Of a stretch of DNA of 64,000 bases, positions 59,181 to 64,000 are shown piece after piece. Made by a program: the position numbers and the translations under genes. The stretch lies in NCBI GenBank assembly GCA_973895155.1, contig OZ316893.1, forward strand, positions 25,792,001-25,856,000, written 5' to 3'. The notes beneath the pieces were generated by a model. It was not told where the DNA came from. It did not search any database and was given only the letters and a program-made list of their open reading frames with translations. The number at the start of each line of letters is the position of its first letter. Positions within the stretch are counted from its first letter, which is position 1. The DNA comes from Marsupella aquatica. Its lineage: Eukaryota > Marchantiophyta.

Positions 59181-62100
59181 ATACTTTATAATAATATAAT
59201 TTGACTCCATACTTTGTGGCGGGGTAAAAGAGAAGAGGAGGATTTCTGGTTTGTCAGACTAGCAAGGTTTCCAGGGACACCTACAGTAGTTTTCCAGGGA
59301 CACCTAGTGTAGTTCTTGTTTTACATTTTTTGCCTGAAAATCAGTGTTGCGCTGCTTGACTCCTGAATTGGCTGTGTTTTGGGGGCTGGCTCGTATCAAT
59401 CATTACCACAAACTCCTGAGTAAGTCATGCACTTGAAACAGAACAAATGACTTCAGGAAAAACAATCATTACCACTTACTCAATGGGTGAGTCATGCACT
59501 TGAACACAACAAATGCCTTTCAGAAAACTTTAGTGAAAGATTTCTTATGTAGCGCTATGTACGTAAAAGTTAGGGTTTCCTGCACGTATCCTTAGGGGAA
59601 ATTCCAAAGTATTGGGCATAAATCGACATAATTAGAAAAGTTTTTTGATTGTATGTAGGATGTATGCATCCCACCCCAAGTTTGCTCATGTCATATTGTC
59701 ATTTTGTTTTGGAATCAGAAAGCCAGTTACGTGCAAAAATCAAGTTCTCAAACGGGCCATTTAATATGGTAAACCTATAAATTGTTTTCAAAGTACCCTT
59801 GCGGATATGCACATAGCCAGGGTAAGACCTGCTTTGTCGGTACACATGATTCCTATGGTTCAATATCAGTGTCTTTGTAGAGTGGGGCCAAGTAGGATGG
59901 GGGGTTAGATGCTCCAATAGTTAACGAGAACCGTTGGATCTGGTGACTAGGGTCTCTAACGAATAAAGAATGTGATGAATTGTTTTCGTTTATCCGAGTA
60001 GGTGTTTCGTTATAGTAAAGTTTCCTTTTCCAGAACCAAATCCAAACCCTCGAATTGTCGTTTCACCTTCAAAGAAAAACAGAACACCCGATCGGTCGAA
60101 TACGATACTGTATTTATGTTGGGCATGAAGACGAGGACGACCGTATTAAGAACATAAATACTGTACAGGGGTAATGGAGTTCGCACCATTACCAATTTTG
60201 TACCATTCCTCATTTCCTCCCGTTACGGGTCCCGTCCTTGCGCTTACGTTCACTGCTTTATCAGTGTTTTTCATCCCTTCCCGCAGCCGCAGCAACCGGC
60301 AGATCCGTCGACCGCCGTCAGGTAAATGAGTGACTGACTCAGAGCGCCAAACAAGATTATGCCGTTTCCTGTGTCACAGAAGGGAAGGCACCTGTTTGTG
60401 CCTTAAAGATCCGCATTATATACGATTAATGGGTTATTTCAATGAGTTAATCCTAGGAGGTCTTGGAAAGCGTGCCCGACGGTACAGCACGGTTTCAGAC
60501 ACGGCTGTCCGACGGTGCTGTCTTGACTGGAGCACGGTAAAACGGACAAACGGTCGCATCCCACCGGACCCACCGGATACCGGATACGGGAGGTACGGAG
60601 TAGACCTGTTTGTTGGAGATACACGTGAATGACTACCGTGCAGTTTCCAAACCGGACACCGCGGGTTTGGGCGCGAGGCACGAGCATTAGACATACGTGG
60701 TACTGTAATTGGACCTTTTACCAACTTCCCTCATGAGACAGATGTATGAGATTACGGGTTGTGGAGGGTTATTAACGGGGAATTCGCGAGTACTTGTACT
60801 CCATGTGTGTGTTTGATTGCAAACGTACCGATGACCAATAAGGGTGTCAAATCAGGGTTTTGAGGCACACTCCCTGGACGGTGAGGAGGGGTAACTGGGG
60901 GCCATGGGCCGTAAACCCCCTATGTGGTTTTCAAGAATAAACCCCAACTCAATCTTGTCCCAAAATTAAATGTTGTGAATGCCCTTATCCTCAGTCTAAG
61001 CTGATCAGGGGGTTCCATTGTATAACCTACCAAATAGATTCAAAGGAAAACATATGAAATATATGCAAACAAGCGGTGTTGGTGGGCTTGGTGCATTTTA
61101 CTGGTCAGTATGGTAGGGGTTGAAAAAATAGATGCTAAGGTAAAACTAAGGAAGAGCTCACACACCTTATTAGTACACTGAGTGAATGGAGAAATCCTCT
61201 TGATTTCCTTTTTTGATATTGTAGGTCACTATCCTAGTTCCCAAGTTCTTGACGTTAAAAATGGTTCGTGCATATGCAGTTTGCCATTTTGGCATTTTGG
61301 TGTTTTGAACCTCTGGCCCTCGGGTTTTGGTTTCCCTGCTTCTATGGTAGTGTTCAATACATTGGTGCACTGTCACTTTGCACACAAAGAAATGCTATGC
61401 AGTGCATGTCCCTTCCTTCTTAGTTTGCATTCTCATCTTGTATGGATTGCATGATATATAATTTGGTCTATTTGGGAGAGAGGTATTTTCTACATTTTGA
61501 GAAAATCTTGTTGGTAATGATCTGACAACGAATACTGTAAATGAGACTGTTGAAAATAGCGCGCATGACATAAGTTGGCCACGACCTTTTTTTGTACATT
61601 AAACAAAGTAACAAAACCAAACTCAAAGACAAAAATCCCCGGGAAAGCAGGGTGAAGCTAACCCAACACTTGTCCCACAAGAACGACCGACTACTTGTGA
61701 ACTAGTTCTCCAGGAATTGTTTTTTGGGGCTACATATAGATGTCACCCATGCGCATTCTGCAAGTCCACACCTCCAACCCGAAAAGTCATGGTTCATCCT
61801 TGATGCCCCATTTTGACCAGCTCGTAGTAGGGGGCTAGTTTCAGTTTGATGGTTTGATCAACCCTTGAACTAGTCCTCGAGAAGTCCAGCAATCTAACGC
61901 AATCCATATCTACAGGAGTGACTCTCTTATTAGGCCTGAATTCGAAGCACCATCTGGAATCGTATCATTCTCATCGGCAAACGGGTCCTTTATGAGCCCC
62001 ACGGGCTTTTCTACTCCTAATTGATTACAAAATGAAATTTGTTGTTGTTTTGTGAAGAAGGCATTATTACAAAGTGGAACGGCGCTATTTTCCCCCTATC

Positions 62101-62480
62101 TAACTATTACCCACGCTCTCATTCCTAGGCACTCTAAATACCAGTCCTTGTCTACGAATAGCTATTCCGATCTCTGGCATTAAAATTCGCTAGGGGACTA
62201 GGGGAGTATGAGTGAATGACATTTATGTAATGTTTTCGGCCTATGGCTAGGCTATGCTACGAATTGCCAGTCCGCATGACTCGGTACAGTAGGCCATAAC
62301 GCTCCAAAAAGGCAGACGTCATCGCCTCGAGGCTCACAAAACGCGATTTAATGCGTATCGTTCACAATTCATCCGGAAGACGTTCCGCCTTTGAGATAAA
62401 GAAGACAAGGTATTTAGGTTTTAGCAGCCTAGTCCATCTACAGTATTTATCCATCTTCTATCTATCTATCCTACACATTA
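59181..62480. other. spacer with small duplications, no recognised gene
   Basis: A ~65-base near-duplicate pair lies at about 59398-59465 and 59463-59535 (AATCATTACCAC and GAGTCATGCACTTGAA blocks). A short repeat CCAGGGACACCTA occurs at 59271 and 59294. Short ORFs (60330-60632 with antisense shadows, 61182-61454) match nothing I know. Confidence 0.4.
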
Positions 62481-62481
62481 T

Positions 62482-62608
62482 TTATTGAAATCTACCATTC
62501 ACGTTCTACTCCATAGACTAATGGTTATTGAAATCTACCATTCACGTTCTAGTCCATAGACTAAGTGGTTATTGAAATCTACCATTCACGTTCTAGTCCA
62601 TAGACTAA
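62482..62608. repeat. 43-44-base tandem repeat, three copies
   Basis: Units start at about 62482, 62525 and 62569 and share TTATTGAAATCTACCATTCA followed by CGTTCTAGTCCATAGACTAA. Copies two and three are nearly identical. Confidence 0.85.
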
Positions 62609-64000
62609 GTTATAGGTGTAAATTGGCCAGTAATAATTTTGAAAAATACTTGATTATGCTAGTAGTGAATATGAACAGGCATAGGGAGTCTGGGTAGAGG
62701 TTACACAAAGATACTCTAGCTAGTAAATAAGCGTGGTAGAAATTCATAGGTCCCTATATATGGGAATCTACCGTGAACTGAACCCACGAGGGACACTTAC
62801 CATCATGCCGGTGAATCAATCACTGGAAGAATGTGCACTAGTATTGTTGACAAAGTGGAAGTGTTGGAAGGACCTTTGGCTTTATTTCTATACCCCCTCC
62901 CAAGACAGGAGAAAAAGGAAATGAAGAAAGCAAAATTCTTGTGCACCAGGCAGACTGAGAAGTGAGTACCTTTATTCAAAATTTAACAAAAAATACATCA
63001 TGGCCACTAGTCTTTGTGGAATGACACTGCGATGGACTTCTGAGCATCAAGGATCACTCACAAAAGGATCACTCACAAAGAATTTGATGGATTGATGGCA
63101 CTTTCCTATAAAGGAAAATGAAATTCACTTAAAATGATGAACCAACACAAACTTGACGTGCATCCAGAAATTGACACAAAATAGAATGCTCAGTGAAGGA
63201 ATGATAGATGGAGCAACAGGCAGACAGATGGATAGTGCAATGAAGGTCAGTCTTTGGGAGGGGGTAACTGCTAAGATGGGTCATGTCAGCAGAAGATCGT
63301 GACCCCGGGGACAGGTTGATGGGTCTGTGCTTTGATATCCAGCCAATAGGCAAACCAATAGGGGGTCTCAAATGTGGCCCACTGGCACTCACATTGCAGT
63401 TAGGGTGGAGGTTCAGAAGGACGCGGCCAAAAAGTGTGCGACACTCCCTGAACCTACCCTGCACACTTGTGTTGCCCTCCCTCCCCCCGCCCCCCATGGC
63501 CTGGCTGTCACAGGACCAGAAAAAATGAGCTCAAAAGGTTTATGCACCAGTTAAGAACTCACCCATAGGCACATCACTGTCCCTATCCCATGCAAGAGCA
63601 AAACGGGTATATATTAGGGCGTCTCAGGCCTTGTGTGTCTACCTCTGGTCGAAGTGAGCAATGAATTCCAGAGGAAAAAGTGGTGGACACCAAAATCAGT
63701 GTCGACCGCACACTCCTGACCCATGACCAAAACTGATGGTTTAGGGCATCATGTTTTTCCCGCAGCTTCAAAGTTTTTTAGGCCCTATTAGGCATGCCGC
63801 AAACCTTAGGTCTGCAAAAAGAATCTTGCCCAAAATGACCAGTTTTGGTCTGCGATCACAAGTGTGCGGACAAGCTACTTTGTGTCCGCCACTACTTTGT
63901 GTCTTTCACTTTAGTTCTAGTAAAGGACCATGACCAGAGGCCATACTCAGAGAGTTGAGACTCCCTAATGGTTCATATCAAGGCGGACCTTGGGCGAAAG
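62609..64000. other. spacer with no recognised gene
   Basis: Short ORFs on both strands only; GGATCACTCACAAA is doubled near 63050-63075. Nothing else supported. Confidence 0.35.

Overview
The window is nuclear DNA of a land plant. The evidence is a plant-type S1/P1 nuclease gene with nine exons, a plant-type guanosine deaminase, a 16-exon DDI1 gene, introns of a few hundred bases, and plant-style transposons (a Ty1/copia element primed by initiator tRNA-Met and a MuDR-type Mutator-like element). Low gene density with fairly long introns would fit a bryophyte or other seed-free plant, but the species cannot be fixed from the sequence.

Layout. 1-4.2 kb: AT-rich spacer, degenerate repeats and a broken repeat-bearing ORF. 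4.2-8.45 kb (+): S1/P1 nuclease-like gene; all nine splice junctions keep frame (381 aa), yet four of the nine expected zinc ligands are replaced and a Pro/Ala/Thr-rich tail is added. 8.5-11.5 kb: duplicated spacer. 11.5-13.6 kb (-): guanosine deaminase, four exons, 192 aa, active-site motifs intact. 13.6-20.1 kb: spacer with a SINE-like remnant. 20.1-26.6 kb (-): DDI1, 16 exons, 420 aa (UBL, retropepsin-like, UBA). 26.6-30.4 kb: repeats. 30.66-36.37 kb: a Ty1/copia retrotransposon on the minus strand with 299-bp LTRs, a 5-bp target duplication, PBS and PPT. It is broken by two in-frame TAG stops and a frameshift, and has an antisense ORF in its 3' region ending in an RNase H1/viroplasmin hybrid-binding motif. 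36.4-46.4 kb: decayed ORFs, a minisatellite-like block and a 162-bp MITE with a 9-bp target duplication.

46.4-57.1 kb: a complete-looking Mutator-like element (80-bp near-perfect terminal inverted repeats, 10-bp target duplication) holding three genes. A MuDR transposase (minus strand; DDE, SWIM and zinc-knuckle motifs) faces two plus-strand genes. One resembles the C-terminal OB-fold/zinc-ribbon domain of RPA1. The other is a multi-exon zinc-finger/basic protein gene whose exon-plus-intron unit has been tandemly copied. 57.1-64 kb: spacer with short tandem repeats, a second SINE-like sequence and no recognisable gene.

The three host genes belong to unrelated pathways (secreted nuclease family, purine nucleoside deamination, ubiquitin-proteasome shuttling/proteolysis); nothing suggests co-regulation. 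The most unusual content is the modified S1/P1 protein, the copia antisense ORF and the multi-gene Mutator-like element.
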